From JABFSS01 sp964449445 (GTDB taxonomy: Bacteria; Patescibacteriota; Gracilibacteria; Peribacterales; Peribacteraceae): a DNA stretch of 64,000 nt. A program made the translations under genes and the position numbers. Shown in pieces: positions 17,634 to 26,576 of this stretch. The notes under the pieces are model-generated. The model searched no databases, had not been told where the DNA came from, and was given only the letters and a program-made list of their open reading frames with translations. The DNA lies in assembly GCA_964449445.1 (NCBI GenBank), contig CAYUZT010000002.1:138858-202857 (forward strand), read 5' to 3'. How positions within the stretch are numbered: position 1 is the first letter of the stretch; every line of letters begins with the position of its first letter.

Positions 17634-17684
17634 TTGATTTTCTCTTTTATATAAGCTAAAATTGCTATGTCGGTTTTTTCCGAC
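17634..17684 (+). promoter_or_regulatory. Promoter and start-site hairpin of the TrmB-type gene
   Basis: TTGATT (17634-17639) and TAAAAT (17657-17662) are 17 bases apart. The predicted start site falls on a perfect stem TGTCGG/CCGACA with a six-T loop (17668-17685), ending 7 bases before the ATG. The surrounding 17551-17660 is almost pure A/T. Confidence 0.6.
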
Positions 17685-17692
17685 AACATGAA

Positions 17693-18436
17693 ATGGATGA
17701 CCTTTTCTCCCACTTCGGCCTCACAAAGAAAGAAGCAGACACATTCTTAAAACTCCTCTCACTCGGGGCTCAGCCCATCAGTGTTGTTGCAAAGCATGTG
17801 GGCATCCCACGATCGTCCATGTATTTCGTCATGGAGAAGTTGAAACGCCGCCGACTCATTGAGGAATTTGAACGTGTCGGCATCAAGTATGTGAAATGTA
17901 TTCCGGCGAAGAGCATCGCCGATGTGTTGAAAGCTGAAGAAAGGAACATCAAGCAAGTATTCCTTCTTTTGCAGGAAAAATTGCCGACATTGGAGGCAGT
18001 AGAAAATACTCTGAGCGTCACACCGAAAGTGAAATTCTCCGAAGGGAAAGAATCCGTGATGAAGATGTACGAATCATTGATGCATGAGAAGGAACTCTAC
18101 GTTTTTTTCAATCCTGAAACGGTCAAGCGCATGATGCCGTCCTATCTCAATATCATTCATGAAATTGTGAAGGAACACGGCAGCACTGCAAAGGAAATCG
18201 CTGTCGATTGCGCAGAAGCAAGAGCGTACAAGCGGAGATTCCACTCAATGAGGCATCATATAAAACTTCTGCCGAAGGGCGTAACTTTTCTCTCCGATTC
18301 CATTATTTGCAAAGAGCGCATTTGCATGATGAGTTATGGAGAGCATCAGATCGCGGCTGTGGAGATTTTCAGTCCGACGCTGGCATCGACACAACGGGCG
18401 ATTTTTGAGCAGGTGTGGAATTCATTACCCAGTTAA
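17693..18436 (+). CDS. TrmB-family transcriptional regulator
   Basis: Encodes 247 residues. The N-terminal winged helix (about 1-75) reads LFSHFGLTKKEADTFLKLL and SVVAKHVGIPRSSMYFVMEKLKRR, typical of TrmB-type sugar or metabolite regulators. The C-terminal part would hold the effector domain. It overlaps the end of the convergent TPR gene by 12 bases. It shares its AT-rich upstream region with the unknown gene at 16108, its most likely target. A second member lies at 28513. Confidence 0.85.
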   Translation: MDDLFSHFGLTKKEADTFLKLLSLGAQPISVVAKHVGIPRSSMYFVMEKLKRRRLIEEFERVGIKYVKCIPAKSIADVLKAEERNIKQVFLLLQEKLPTLEAVENTLSVTPKVKFSEGKESVMKMYESLMHEKELYVFFNPETVKRMMPSYLNIIHEIVKEHGSTAKEIAVDCAEARAYKRRFHSMRHHIKLLPKGVTFLSDSIICKERICMMSYGEHQIAAVEIFSPTLASTQRAIFEQVWNSLPS

Positions 18437-20380
18437 TTCCTTCACCATTCTCTGTGCGTCCTGATTTCCAGGATCCATTCTCAGCACCTGTTTCAGGAGA
18501 TCTCCCGCTCTCACAGGATCTGTTTTAAGCACATGTGCTGCCAGCGCAGTCATGATCCTTGGATCATCAGGGCTGAGAGCATTAGCTTTCTCCAGACTTG
18601 CGAGTGCTTCTTCTGATTTGTGCTGCGCATCAAGAATGAGTGAGAGGTTATACAGCACGCCTTCCGTGTTCGGATTCCACTGCAATGCCATCCGGAATTG
18701 CTCCTCTGCCTCCTCCGTCTTCCCCTCTTCCAGGAGCAAGCTCCCCAATTTGTTCCGCGCAGAGACGTACGAGGAATCCATCTCGACCGCCTTGCGGTAC
18801 TTTTCCATCGCGGCGGGGATGTTTTTTTCGTACTCATCCAGCACTCCCAGTGCAACGAGCGGCTCGGGGTTGAGTGGGTCGAGTGTCTGTGCGGCAATGA
18901 ACTGCTCTCTGGCATCGTCCACCCGCCCGACTTTCGCGTACACCGTTCCCAGGCCCATGCGTAGCTGGACGTCATCGCCGTACCCAAGGCCGTCGCGCAA
19001 AAGCTTGATCGCCTGATCGTATTTTCCGCTTCTGCGAGCCATGGAGGCGAGCGATACGCGCGCGGCGATCGATTCGGGGTGGAGCCGTAGAGTATTTGCA
19101 AAGAGGCTTTCGGCGGAGTCCCAGATGCGCGTCTGGAGAGATGACAGCACGCATAAGATGATGACGAGGGGGACGCCGATGGATGCAAGCAATCTCTGTG
19201 ATGGCATTCTCAGACGTGAGCGCTCACTCCACCCGTGAAGCGCCATCGCAACAATCAGGAAAAATCCGATCGAGGGAAGGTACGGATACCGGTCCGAGGC
19301 AAAGTACATCTCCCCTCCCTTGTGAAAGTTGATGAAGGTGGGAGCAAGAGTCACGAGGAAAAATGCGACGCCAAACATGATCCATCGATTCCATCGCAGG
19401 GAGAACACGGTGAATCCGATCAACATCAACACGATCAGCACGGGAACAATGAATGCAGATTCCAGAAGACTGATTGCACCACGATAGGGATAGAACACTC
19501 CCAGATGAATCGGTAGGAGAAGTTTCTGCAGGTAGAACACGGTGCTTTTGGCTGCCATCAGGGCTGTCTCCCACGTTGTGTGATGCGAGAGAATACGTTC
19601 TTTTCCTGCAGTAGCTACGACCAGAAAAATTCCGGAGAGCATCAGGTAGGGAATCTTCTCCATGAGAATTTTCCAACTCCACTTCCGGCGTTCCATGAGC
19701 AGGTCACTCAAGATCAATGCGACAGGCAACGTCATCGCCATCACCTTGGAGAGGAGGGCTAATAGGAAGGAGAGAATGCTCAACACGTACGTTGTAGGGG
19801 CGTTGTGTGCAACGCCCTTTCTGTAGTGGAGATACGCGATGAACGAGAGAAGAAAAAAGAACGTCGACAGCAGGTCCTTCCTCCCCGCAAGCCACGCGAC
19901 GGCTTCGGTATGCAGCGGATGGACGGCAAACAGGAGCCCTGCAACCAGCGCCACATGTCGTTTCTGTGTGAGGAGCAGAAGCAGCCATGCGACAAGGAGA
20001 GCGTTGCCCGCGTGCAGCAGAATGTTTGTGAGGTGATAGATCCACGGCCGCAATCCTCCGATCAAATAATTCACCTGATAACTGACGAACGTCAGCGGAA
20101 TGTAGAGCTCCGGATCGTACGTTGTGAAGACCGTACGAAGATTTTCTGGCGTCATGCCCCGTACCGCCAGGTTATGAGTGATGAGCAGATCATCATCGAG
20201 GGGGGCGAAGTCCTGCAAAAGAGTTCTGCCGAACGCAAGAAACGTCACGGCCAGAAAAAGACCGATAATCAGGAATACGTAACGAGGCTGGGGGAATGTG
20301 ATGGTCTCCATGGGTCCTGATTGTAGCGCGTCCGAGCTTGACTGATGCTTAGCTGAGTTTCCTATATCCATTCTCTGCAT
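18425..20380 (-). CDS. Multi-pass membrane protein with C-terminal TPR repeats (TMTC/O-mannosyltransferase-like)
   Basis: Encodes 651 residues. Residues 30-400 form about ten membrane helices, with acidic residues in the first outer loop (FAPLDDDLLITHN) and HPLHTEAVAW, patterns seen in GT-C glycosyltransferases and TMTC-like proteins. From about 430 to 640 there are five or six TPR units (for example SYVSARNKLGSLLLEEGKTEEAEEQF, split by the repeat boundary). A role in protein glycosylation at the membrane is plausible. The start is uncertain: ATGs at 20380, 20371 and 20311 are all in frame. Confidence 0.8.
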   Translation of the reverse strand: MQRMDIGNSAKHQSSSDALQSGPMETITFPQPRYVFLIIGLFLAVTFLAFGRTLLQDFAPLDDDLLITHNLAVRGMTPENLRTVFTTYDPELYIPLTFVSYQVNYLIGGLRPWIYHLTNILLHAGNALLVAWLLLLLTQKRHVALVAGLLFAVHPLHTEAVAWLAGRKDLLSTFFFLLSFIAYLHYRKGVAHNAPTTYVLSILSFLLALLSKVMAMTLPVALILSDLLMERRKWSWKILMEKIPYLMLSGIFLVVATAGKERILSHHTTWETALMAAKSTVFYLQKLLLPIHLGVFYPYRGAISLLESAFIVPVLIVLMLIGFTVFSLRWNRWIMFGVAFFLVTLAPTFINFHKGGEMYFASDRYPYLPSIGFFLIVAMALHGWSERSRLRMPSQRLLASIGVPLVIILCVLSSLQTRIWDSAESLFANTLRLHPESIAARVSLASMARRSGKYDQAIKLLRDGLGYGDDVQLRMGLGTVYAKVGRVDDAREQFIAAQTLDPLNPEPLVALGVLDEYEKNIPAAMEKYRKAVEMDSSYVSARNKLGSLLLEEGKTEEAEEQFRMALQWNPNTEGVLYNLSLILDAQHKSEEALASLEKANALSPDDPRIMTALAAHVLKTDPVRAGDLLKQVLRMDPGNQDAQRMVKELTG

Positions 20381-20416
20381 GGCTCAGAATGCGAAATTTT
20401 GGTATCATAGTGAGAA

Positions 20417-21379
20417 ATGCACATCGAACTTCATATTCCGCGTCCGGGGACGGCTCTCCTCGCTGTTGCCGCAGTCTCGGGCTGGGCTCTCTACTTCCAT
20501 CCTGCAGCCGATCAGGCTGCTGCGGTCATCGAGGCTTCTCCCATGCAGACGACGGAACTGGCCTCTCCCGTTGACGCTGTTATGCCGGCTCCCGCAGAGG
20601 AAATCACCGATCTTGATGAACTTCTTGCTGCACGCGGTCCGGGTAATCCCATGAATGAAGAGGAACTGACGGGTCTGACACAGGCGGAAATTCGTATGAA
20701 GAGGGCGCGCGCGGAGCAAGACTTCCTCCGCCAGCGCGATGCGATTATTCGCGATCAGCTTAAGAGTCTTCAGAAGGAACGCGAAGTCCTGGGCCCGAAC
20801 GTGGATCCCGCGATCGAGGAACAATTCCGCCAGAGCGTACGACTCATCACGTCGCTGGCGCGATACCGGCAGAAGGCCGAACAGTTTCTGCTCATGTCGT
20901 ACCGGCAGGAATGGGAATCCGAAGAGCGCGCAATGGTGGCTGCAACCGGCGCGCCCAAGAAAAAAGTCTCTCTCTTCTGGCCGATTGAGCCGAAGATCGG
21001 CATCTCCGCGTACTTCCTCGACGAAGGCTACAAGGAGCGTTTCAAGGTGGAGCACTACGCGATCGATATTCCCGTGGAGCAGGGAACAGTTGTTCTCGCG
21101 GCGGCTCCCGGCATTGTGAAGGACGTCGTCAACCACGGACTCGGTTACAATTACGTGACCGTCGATCACGGCGGGTACGCGACGGTCTACGGGCACCTGA
21201 GCCAGTTCAACGTGCGCGCGGGCGAACGTCTGAGGGCAGGGTCGAAGATCGGACTCTCTGGCGGCATGCCGGGACTGCCCGGTGGCGGACTGTCAACAGG
21301 TCCGCATCTCCACTTTGGTCTCTACGTGAAGGGGGTCCCGGTGGATCCGCTTAAATATCTGCCGAAGTATCGGGGGTAA
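20417..21379 (+). CDS. M23-family peptidoglycan endopeptidase
   Basis: Encodes 320 residues. An N-terminal hydrophobic segment (about 10-30) serves as signal or anchor. A coiled-coil-like charged region follows (about 75-160), as in EnvC/NlpD-type proteins. The LytM domain begins near 205 with the zinc ligands HYAID (about 213) and HLHF (about 298), and GYATVYGHLSQF between. Both HxxxD and HxH are intact, so it should be active. A TATCAT box ends 8 bases before the ATG. It overlaps the end of the convergent dgt gene by 29 bases. Confidence 0.9.
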   Translation: MHIELHIPRPGTALLAVAAVSGWALYFHPAADQAAAVIEASPMQTTELASPVDAVMPAPAEEITDLDELLAARGPGNPMNEEELTGLTQAEIRMKRARAEQDFLRQRDAIIRDQLKSLQKEREVLGPNVDPAIEEQFRQSVRLITSLARYRQKAEQFLLMSYRQEWESEERAMVAATGAPKKKVSLFWPIEPKIGISAYFLDEGYKERFKVEHYAIDIPVEQGTVVLAAAPGIVKDVVNHGLGYNYVTVDHGGYATVYGHLSQFNVRAGERLRAGSKIGLSGGMPGLPGGGLSTGPHLHFGLYVKGVPVDPLKYLPKYRG

Positions 21380-22364
21380 GTATTGTTTTCGCGTACGCAT
21401 CCGTCATGCCGGCGACGTAGTCCTTTACGCCTTCCGGAAGCGAACTCCCCGTGCGTTTTTGCAGCGCCAGAACTTTGTCCGAGGGATCAGAGAAAAATTT
21501 TTCGCATAGTGCAATCACGGAGGCTTTTCCATCCGTACTTGCCTCCAGGACGCGCGGATGTTCGTACATATGCGTCCACAGGAATCCGCGCAATTCTTTC
21601 AGCTGCACTTTCATGTCTTTGGACGGGAAGCCGTCGTGGTCATAGGCGTCCGTTACCAGTAAATGGATCAGGCTGCCTCTCAGAGACGTACCGCGTTCCC
21701 GCGCGCGGTCAGTTGCCATGCGGGCAAGTCGCACCCCGTCCAGTTGCTCCTGGGTGAAGAGCTCCGCGCGCAATCCATCTTCGCAGTCATGTCCGGTGTA
21801 GGCGATTTCATCGGCGAGGTTTACGAGTTCCGCCTCGCGACCGAGAGGCTTTGGCCCGTGCTTCTGCAATCCTTCCAGCACTTCGCGATTGAGGTTGAGT
21901 CCCGGATACAGGGATGAATGTTCTTCCAGCAGCGTCACCACGCGCAGCGATTGCTCGTTATGTTCAAAACTGCCGTCATGCGCTCGCATCCATTCATCCA
22001 GAGCGGATTCCCCCGCATGGCCGAACGGCGGATGGCCCAGGTCATGCGCGAGCGCGATGCACTCAGCGAGATCCTCATTGAGTGAGAGCGTCCGCGCCAT
22101 ATCGCGACTGATCTGCGCTACCTCCATCGTGTGCGTGAGACGCGTGCGGTAGTGGTCTCCTTTTCCGGCGACGAACACCTGCGTTTTGCCTTTCAACCTC
22201 CGGAATGCTTGCGAGTGAATGATCCGATCGCGGTCCCGCTGGAACGGGAATCGCGTTTCATCTTCCGGTTCAGGGTAGATGCGCCCTAGTGTCCCCTGAT
22301 GCGGTACTGCAGTGGGGGCGAGGATGGCATTGGCCTCGGCCATTCGCTCAGACAGGGATTTCAT
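21351..22364 (-). CDS. dgt: Deoxyguanosinetriphosphate triphosphohydrolase-like protein
   Basis: An HD-domain enzyme that splits dNTPs to the nucleoside and triphosphate. It has 337 residues. Motifs: HSQAFRRLKGKTQVF, then the metal ligands RLTHTMEVAQISR and AHDLGHPPFGHAGE, and a later aspartate in NLADEIAYTGHD. The length fits the short bacterial branch. The ATG at 22364 gives MKSLSERMAEAN; an upstream in-frame start is less likely. The 194 bases upstream (22365-22558) hold small stems (CTTGG/CCAAG at 22435, ATCACC/GGTGAT at 22466) but no recognised RNA or gene. Confidence 0.9.
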   Translation of the reverse strand: MKSLSERMAEANAILAPTAVPHQGTLGRIYPEPEDETRFPFQRDRDRIIHSQAFRRLKGKTQVFVAGKGDHYRTRLTHTMEVAQISRDMARTLSLNEDLAECIALAHDLGHPPFGHAGESALDEWMRAHDGSFEHNEQSLRVVTLLEEHSSLYPGLNLNREVLEGLQKHGPKPLGREAELVNLADEIAYTGHDCEDGLRAELFTQEQLDGVRLARMATDRARERGTSLRGSLIHLLVTDAYDHDGFPSKDMKVQLKELRGFLWTHMYEHPRVLEASTDGKASVIALCEKFFSDPSDKVLALQKRTGSSLPEGVKDYVAGMTDAYAKTILTPDTSADI

Positions 22365-22558
22365 GTGGGTATTGTAGCGTTGTGGCATCTTTCCATGAAC
22401 ATGCCCAAAGGCCGCCGGGCAGAAACGCTTGTCCCTTGGAGTGACCAAGTGGGTGACCGCATCCCATCACCACGGTGACAGGTGATTAGGCCTCCCGAAC
22501 GACAACTTAGAGAAGAAACGTTAGAGCCGCAAAACGTGCCGTCGAGCTACAGATGACT

Positions 22559-23239
22559 CTACTCCCGGCGCAGTGCGCACGCGAGCATATTCGTGTGTCC
22601 TTGTTTCACCGCTTCTAGGTCACCACCTCTGTAGGTCCAATATGTTTCAGGATGACATCGCGTGCAATCGGGGTGCCTTTCGATATGCCCAGGCTCCACT
22701 CCGCAATCGAGAAATTGCTGCGTCGCTGCTCCCTGAAGATTCACACATTTTCCGTCGATGAATGTAGGCGAGAGAGAGGGAAGTTCATTCTTCGGATCAC
22801 TGAACTCCGCGCATTTCTGACACAGCGATGGTCCAGCTCCGACGAACGTCTGCGAGGGGAGAATCCCCCACTCCCGCTTCATCACCGCGAAGAATTCTGG
22901 AATTGCGCCCGCAACCACTCCTCTCCATCCAACATGCAGAGCTCCAACGACACCGTGCTCTGGCGCGTAGACGACGAAGTTCTGACAGTCGGCCGAGCGA
23001 CAGCAAAGGGCGAGGTCTGGAGTATCAGTGATCATACCATCCGCTTCCTCTGTTCGATTAGATGAAGTGCGGATGATCACAGTTCTCTTCCCGTGCATCT
23101 GATGCAGGCCAGTGGCGGATTGCACGTGGAGACATTTTGCGGCATCGGTGTCGCTTTGGATGTCATCGGATTTTGTGAAGAGGGCGATCTGGAGTCGATC
23201 ATCAAATTGCCGGAACAGTGAAAAGGGAGTGGCAATCAT
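22559..23239 (-). CDS. pgeF: Peptidoglycan editing factor PgeF (YfiH family)
   Basis: Encodes 226 residues of the multicopper-polyphenol-oxidase-like fold. Metal and active-site motifs are LHQMHGKRTV, CCRSADCQN and ALHVGWRG, plus cysteine-rich HPDCTRCHPETYW near the end. Family members remove wrongly inserted amino acids from peptidoglycan precursors or act as purine nucleoside phosphorylases. Its ATG overlaps the TGA of nnrD by four bases, so the two are translationally coupled. Confidence 0.88.
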   Translation of the reverse strand: MIATPFSLFRQFDDRLQIALFTKSDDIQSDTDAAKCLHVQSATGLHQMHGKRTVIIRTSSNRTEEADGMITDTPDLALCCRSADCQNFVVYAPEHGVVGALHVGWRGVVAGAIPEFFAVMKREWGILPSQTFVGAGPSLCQKCAEFSDPKNELPSLSPTFIDGKCVNLQGAATQQFLDCGVEPGHIERHPDCTRCHPETYWTYRGGDLEAVKQGHTNMLACALRRE

Positions 23240-24021
23240 GCTCTTACAAAGTCATGGAGCAAGTGAGGAATCTCGGCAATCACCTCTCGTGTCGTATACG
23301 CAAACCCCTTCGTCTCACACAAGATCGTCCCCGCACGTTTGATGACTCTCGATGCGATCTCACACGACTCTCCAGGTTTCATGCCTTGCGCAATCAACCC
23401 CGCGATTAATCCTGCAAGAGCGTCTCCTGTTCCACCAACAGTGAGGCCAGCATTGCCGCCGGCAATTTCTTTTGAGGCTGTTCCCGGCGCAGCGATATGG
23501 TCTGTGTGTCCCTTCAGGTGAATAACCACATCGTTCTTCGTCGCAGCGTCACTCATCTGACCAGGAGTGATGCCCATCCGTTCCAACTCTCCCAGATGCG
23601 GAGTGAGCACGGCAGTTTTTCCCGATGCTGCTGTGATCGTCCATGACTGCAGAGCGCTCGCATCCAGAACGAGAGGACAGGGGGCACCTTCAATAAGTTC
23701 ACGAATCAGCTTGAGCGCCGCAGGAGTGCGACTGAGTCCCGGTCCGATCACGGCGATATCCACTGTGGCGAGCATCTCGAGCAGCGGTCGCAGATCTTTT
23801 TTCGTCAATTCATCCTCATGGAACGGATGCACTTGGAAATTGAGCGACTGCATCCGCGCGACTTGCTGATGCAGCGCAGGGAGCGCGAGGAAGATCAGAT
23901 CCACTCCACTTGCCTCGGCCGCGAGCGCGGAGAAAATCGGCGCTCCATGCTGATGAAGTGAGCCGCCGATCACGGCGACTTTGCCGTTTTCGCCTTTATG
24001 GGAGTCAGAATTTCTTTGCAT
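23236..24021 (-). CDS. nnrD: ADP-dependent NAD(P)H-hydrate dehydratase
   Basis: Repairs damaged NAD(P)H hydrates. The protein has 261 residues and is the C-terminal (kinase-like) half of the YjeF/Nnr pair without the epimerase half. Motifs: KVAVIGGSLHQHGAP near the start, IGPGLSR, LDASAL, LTPHLGELERM, and the nucleotide loop GGNAGLTVGGTGDALAGLIAG. The epimerase NnrE is not seen nearby. The start codon overlaps the -35 box of the divergent small gene at 24052. Confidence 0.9.
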   Translation of the reverse strand: MQRNSDSHKGENGKVAVIGGSLHQHGAPIFSALAAEASGVDLIFLALPALHQQVARMQSLNFQVHPFHEDELTKKDLRPLLEMLATVDIAVIGPGLSRTPAALKLIRELIEGAPCPLVLDASALQSWTITAASGKTAVLTPHLGELERMGITPGQMSDAATKNDVVIHLKGHTDHIAAPGTASKEIAGGNAGLTVGGTGDALAGLIAGLIAQGMKPGESCEIASRVIKRAGTILCETKGFAYTTREVIAEIPHLLHDFVRA

Positions 24022-24044
24022 AGACGCGAGGGAGAGGATACAGT
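24016..24044 (+). promoter_or_regulatory. Promoter of the small gene at 24052
   Basis: TTGCAT (24016-24021) and TACAGT (24039-24044) are 17 bases apart. The -10 ends 7 bases before the ATG, so the mRNA should be leaderless. The -35 covers the start codon of nnrD on the other strand. Confidence 0.6.
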
Positions 24045-24051
24045 TTTTCTC

Positions 24052-24327
24052 ATGCAGAAGCAGGGTACTGAATTTCGCGTAGCAAAGAGAGAAGCAATTG
24101 AATTTGTATGTTCGGGCGACATTTCATATTCACATGAGGTGCGAGTAGCTCTCGAACGACGTCTTCAAAATCTTCCTGATGATTTCAAGGTCAGTCGCTC
24201 AGTTTTGATTGGTCCCGTGGAAGTTACATTGCACGGTTCGCAATCCACAGAGGCGCAGCAAAATTGTTCGTATTCTTTTCTTCGGCGCATCAATAAACTT
24301 TTCAGACATCAACAAAACTATTTTTGA
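24052..24327 (+). CDS. Small protein of unknown function
   Basis: Encodes 91 residues starting MQKQGTEFRVAKREAIEF. It looks soluble and mixed, with a basic C terminus. No motif is recognised. Support comes from the well-spaced promoter and from filling an otherwise empty gap between two minus-strand genes. It overlaps the end of the glycosyltransferase gene by 10 bases. An earlier in-frame start at 23998 would run into nnrD and is less likely. Confidence 0.55.
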   Translation: MQKQGTEFRVAKREAIEFVCSGDISYSHEVRVALERRLQNLPDDFKVSRSVLIGPVEVTLHGSQSTEAQQNCSYSFLRRINKLFRHQQNYF

Positions 24328-25427
24328 GCATGTAATCTCTCGAGCGTTCTCTGAACTTCAGCGGAAATTCTTTTCCGAAAATGCTCCGACGAAAATTTCT
24401 TTGCGTGATTTCGAATAGTTTCCGGGTTGTACTGCCATTGAGAAAATTTCTTCAATGCATCGGTGAGTGATGCAGTCGTTTGTTCATCAAAAAATAATCC
24501 AGTGACCTCCGGCGTCACAGTATCGAGCGCCCCACCTTCTCCATACGCAATAACCGGAGTTCCCGAGGCCTGCGCCTCCAGTGGCACGATGCCAGCGTCT
24601 TCGTGCGCGGGGAACAATAGCGCTTTTGCAGAAGCGTAGAGAGCGGGGAGTTCGTCATCCGTAACGTTGGAGCGGAAGGTCACCGTGGGGCCGGCAATCG
24701 CCTTCAGTCGTTTCTCCTCCTGCCCTTTGCCGACGATCGTGAGGGGGAGTTTCAGTAGATTCGCGCATTCGATGATCAAATCGAAACGTTTGTACGGCAC
24801 CAGTCTCCCGACAGCCAGGAACGTCTTCCGTTCGGCGAGAGGAATCAGTGGTGTCTGGAAGAAACGATCTTGGACAGGCGGGGGGATGATCGCGGCGGAT
24901 CGTCCGTAAATGCGCTCGATCCGTCCCGCGGTTTCCCGCGAATTCGCAATGAACGCGTCCACTCGTCTGGCAGTCGAAAGATCCCATCTGCGCAGGCGGC
25001 TCAGTTCGCGCTTAATTCTCCTGCGCAGCAGCCACGGAATCCGGAAGTCCTGCAGGTATTGGTCTTCCATCTCCCATGCGTAGCGCATGGGCGTGTGGCA
25101 GTAGCACACGTGGACGGCGGAGCTGCCGGGAATAATTCCCTTCCCGACCGCATGCGACGAGCTGAGGATCGCATCGAATCCGCGCACATCCATATCTTCG
25201 ATTGCCCGCGGCATGAATGGCAGCAGGAATTGGTGCTGCCCCAGAAGCCGGTAGAGCCACTGCAGTCTGGACGTTCGGATATCCGCATTTGCAAACTCAT
25301 CCGGCAAGGTGCTGTGCATGACCGTCGTGAAGATCGGGCTCTGCGGCCAGAGCGCATGGAATTCCGCGAGCGTCCGCTCCGCTCCGCCGAATGTCGTTAG
25401 CCAATCCGCAACAATGGCAAGTTGCAT
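24318..25427 (-). CDS. Family 4 glycosyltransferase
   Basis: A GT-B fold retaining glycosyltransferase of 369 residues. The N-terminal acceptor domain begins MQLAIVADWLTTFGGAERTL. The donor domain begins near FLAVGRLVPYKRFDLII and holds the ED..E motif EDAGIVPLEAQASGTPVIAYG. Donor and acceptor are unknown; a surface polysaccharide is likely, with galU supplying UDP-glucose. The ATG at 25427 gives the family N terminus. A TATAGT box ends 6 bases before it. Confidence 0.92.
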   Translation of the reverse strand: MQLAIVADWLTTFGGAERTLAEFHALWPQSPIFTTVMHSTLPDEFANADIRTSRLQWLYRLLGQHQFLLPFMPRAIEDMDVRGFDAILSSSHAVGKGIIPGSSAVHVCYCHTPMRYAWEMEDQYLQDFRIPWLLRRRIKRELSRLRRWDLSTARRVDAFIANSRETAGRIERIYGRSAAIIPPPVQDRFFQTPLIPLAERKTFLAVGRLVPYKRFDLIIECANLLKLPLTIVGKGQEEKRLKAIAGPTVTFRSNVTDDELPALYASAKALLFPAHEDAGIVPLEAQASGTPVIAYGEGGALDTVTPEVTGLFFDEQTTASLTDALKKFSQWQYNPETIRNHAKKFSSEHFRKRISAEVQRTLERLHAQK

Positions 25428-25435
25428 ATCCCTAC

Positions 25436-25497
25436 TATACGGGATTGTTCTTTTCCTTGGCTTCATTGGCTTCGTCGACATCTTCGGCTTCCTTTAG
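25436..25497. repeat. Array of ggcttc words between divergent genes
   Basis: cttggcttcattggcttcg, tcgacatc and ttcggcttcc form one arm of the word family seen at 8741 and 57508. No complementary arm is present here. It spans the gap between the glycosyltransferase and ftsQ-like starts and overlaps both promoters. Confidence 0.5.
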
Positions 25498-25506
25498 AAT
25501 ACCCCC

Positions 25507-26448
25507 GTGCTCAAGCGCCCCACCCGTCCGCTCCCCCGTCGGTTCAATAGGCCGCTCACTCCTGGAACGCGCACGTTCGTCGAGCGTCGGCATAAACGGG
25601 TACGCGAACATCGCCGGGAACGTTCCCGGCGTTCGGTGCGCCGGTGGAGAGCATTCTTTCTGGAGCAGCTCTCCGCCCTGCGGAAATGGGTATGGGTACT
25701 CCTCGGGAGTCTCGCGCTGCTCTTTCTCTGTCTCTTCCTCTTCTCGCCGGTCTTCCATATCCGTGAAATCCGGGTTGTCCGCACCGAAGGACGCGTCGAA
25801 CTTCCCAAAGTTCTCCAGACACTCGCCCCTCTCTACGGCAGGCATCTTCTGTTCCTCGCCACGCACGACGTGACGACCAAGGTGCGGGAGGTGGTCCCCG
25901 ATGCCGTTTCCGTGACCGTCTCCAAAAAATATCCCTCGCAAGTATCCATTCGCATCGAACTCGTTCCGCTCGTCGCGCAAGTGCGGTTTGAGCCGTCCGC
26001 GGAAAACACGCTGAGCGGTTCGTTGCTCGCGTCGGGTTCGGGGGCGGATGTCGCTCCTCAGCGGAGAGAATTCCTCACCGAGAACGGTCTTCTCGTTTCC
26101 GCTCTCCGTCCGGCAGCAGCAGATCCCCTTCCCATCGCGCGCATCGTGGACTGGAGCGTGCGGCCGGTGCCGGGAGCCGTGCTCCTGCCTCCGGAATTTT
26201 TCCAGCATATGCGACGCATGGAGCAGGTTCTCGTGTTGGAATTCGGTCAGAACATCCGCCTGCGGACGGTGTACCTGCGCGCGCGGGAATTCCATTTGGA
26301 TACGGACAAAATCAGTTTCTGGTTCGACGTGCGCGCGCCGGTGGAAGTCGAACTTGAGCGCTTAAGGATGTTCCTCAAGTCAGTGAAATTAACGGAAGTG
26401 AAAAGTTACGTCGACTTACGACTGACAGGCAGGGTTGTCTATAAATAA
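25507..26448 (+). CDS. ftsQ: FtsQ/DivIB-like cell division protein
   Basis: A bitopic membrane protein of the division complex. It has 313 residues: a very basic cytoplasmic N terminus (about 1-58), one membrane helix (about 60-80, WVLLGSLALLFLCLFLF), then a POTRA domain (VFHIREIRVVRTEGR and LLFLATHDV) and a beta domain with a YLRAREF block. The start is a GTG, with TAGAAT ending 6 bases before it. Genes for ftsA, ftsZ and mur enzymes are not adjacent. Next comes dacA on the same strand. Confidence 0.78.
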   Translation: MLKRPTRPLPRRFNRPLTPGTRTFVERRHKRVREHRRERSRRSVRRWRAFFLEQLSALRKWVWVLLGSLALLFLCLFLFSPVFHIREIRVVRTEGRVELPKVLQTLAPLYGRHLLFLATHDVTTKVREVVPDAVSVTVSKKYPSQVSIRIELVPLVAQVRFEPSAENTLSGSLLASGSGADVAPQRREFLTENGLLVSALRPAAADPLPIARIVDWSVRPVPGAVLLPPEFFQHMRRMEQVLVLEFGQNIRLRTVYLRAREFHLDTDKISFWFDVRAPVEVELERLRMFLKSVKLTEVKSYVDLRLTGRVVYK

Positions 26449-26476
26449 GGGAACTTCTGAAAACGGCGATTTCTGT

Positions 26477-26521
26477 CATGGTGAGCCCTTCGAGCCTCAG
26501 GGTAAACTCCTCGAACCATGG
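26477..26521. repeat. REP-like palindrome
   Basis: CCCTTCGAGCCTCAGGG is flanked by CATGGT on the left and ACCATG on the right, giving a two-level inverted repeat between ftsQ and dacA. Confidence 0.6.
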
Positions 26522-26560
26522 ACAAAATACGGAGACTTTGCTGTGAATATTCCCCGGCGC

Positions 26561-26569
26561 TGCTAGAAT
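26561..26569 (+). promoter_or_regulatory. Extended -10 promoter of dacA
   Basis: TGcTAGAAT is an extended -10. It ends 7 bases before the ATG at 26577, so the mRNA should be leaderless. Confidence 0.5.
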
Positions 26570-26576
26570 TTCCGCA

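Noticed and set aside
22365..22558. A structured RNA or tRNA-like element upstream of dgt
   Set aside because: Only short stems are seen and no conserved motif of SRP RNA, tmRNA, RNase P RNA or a known riboswitch.
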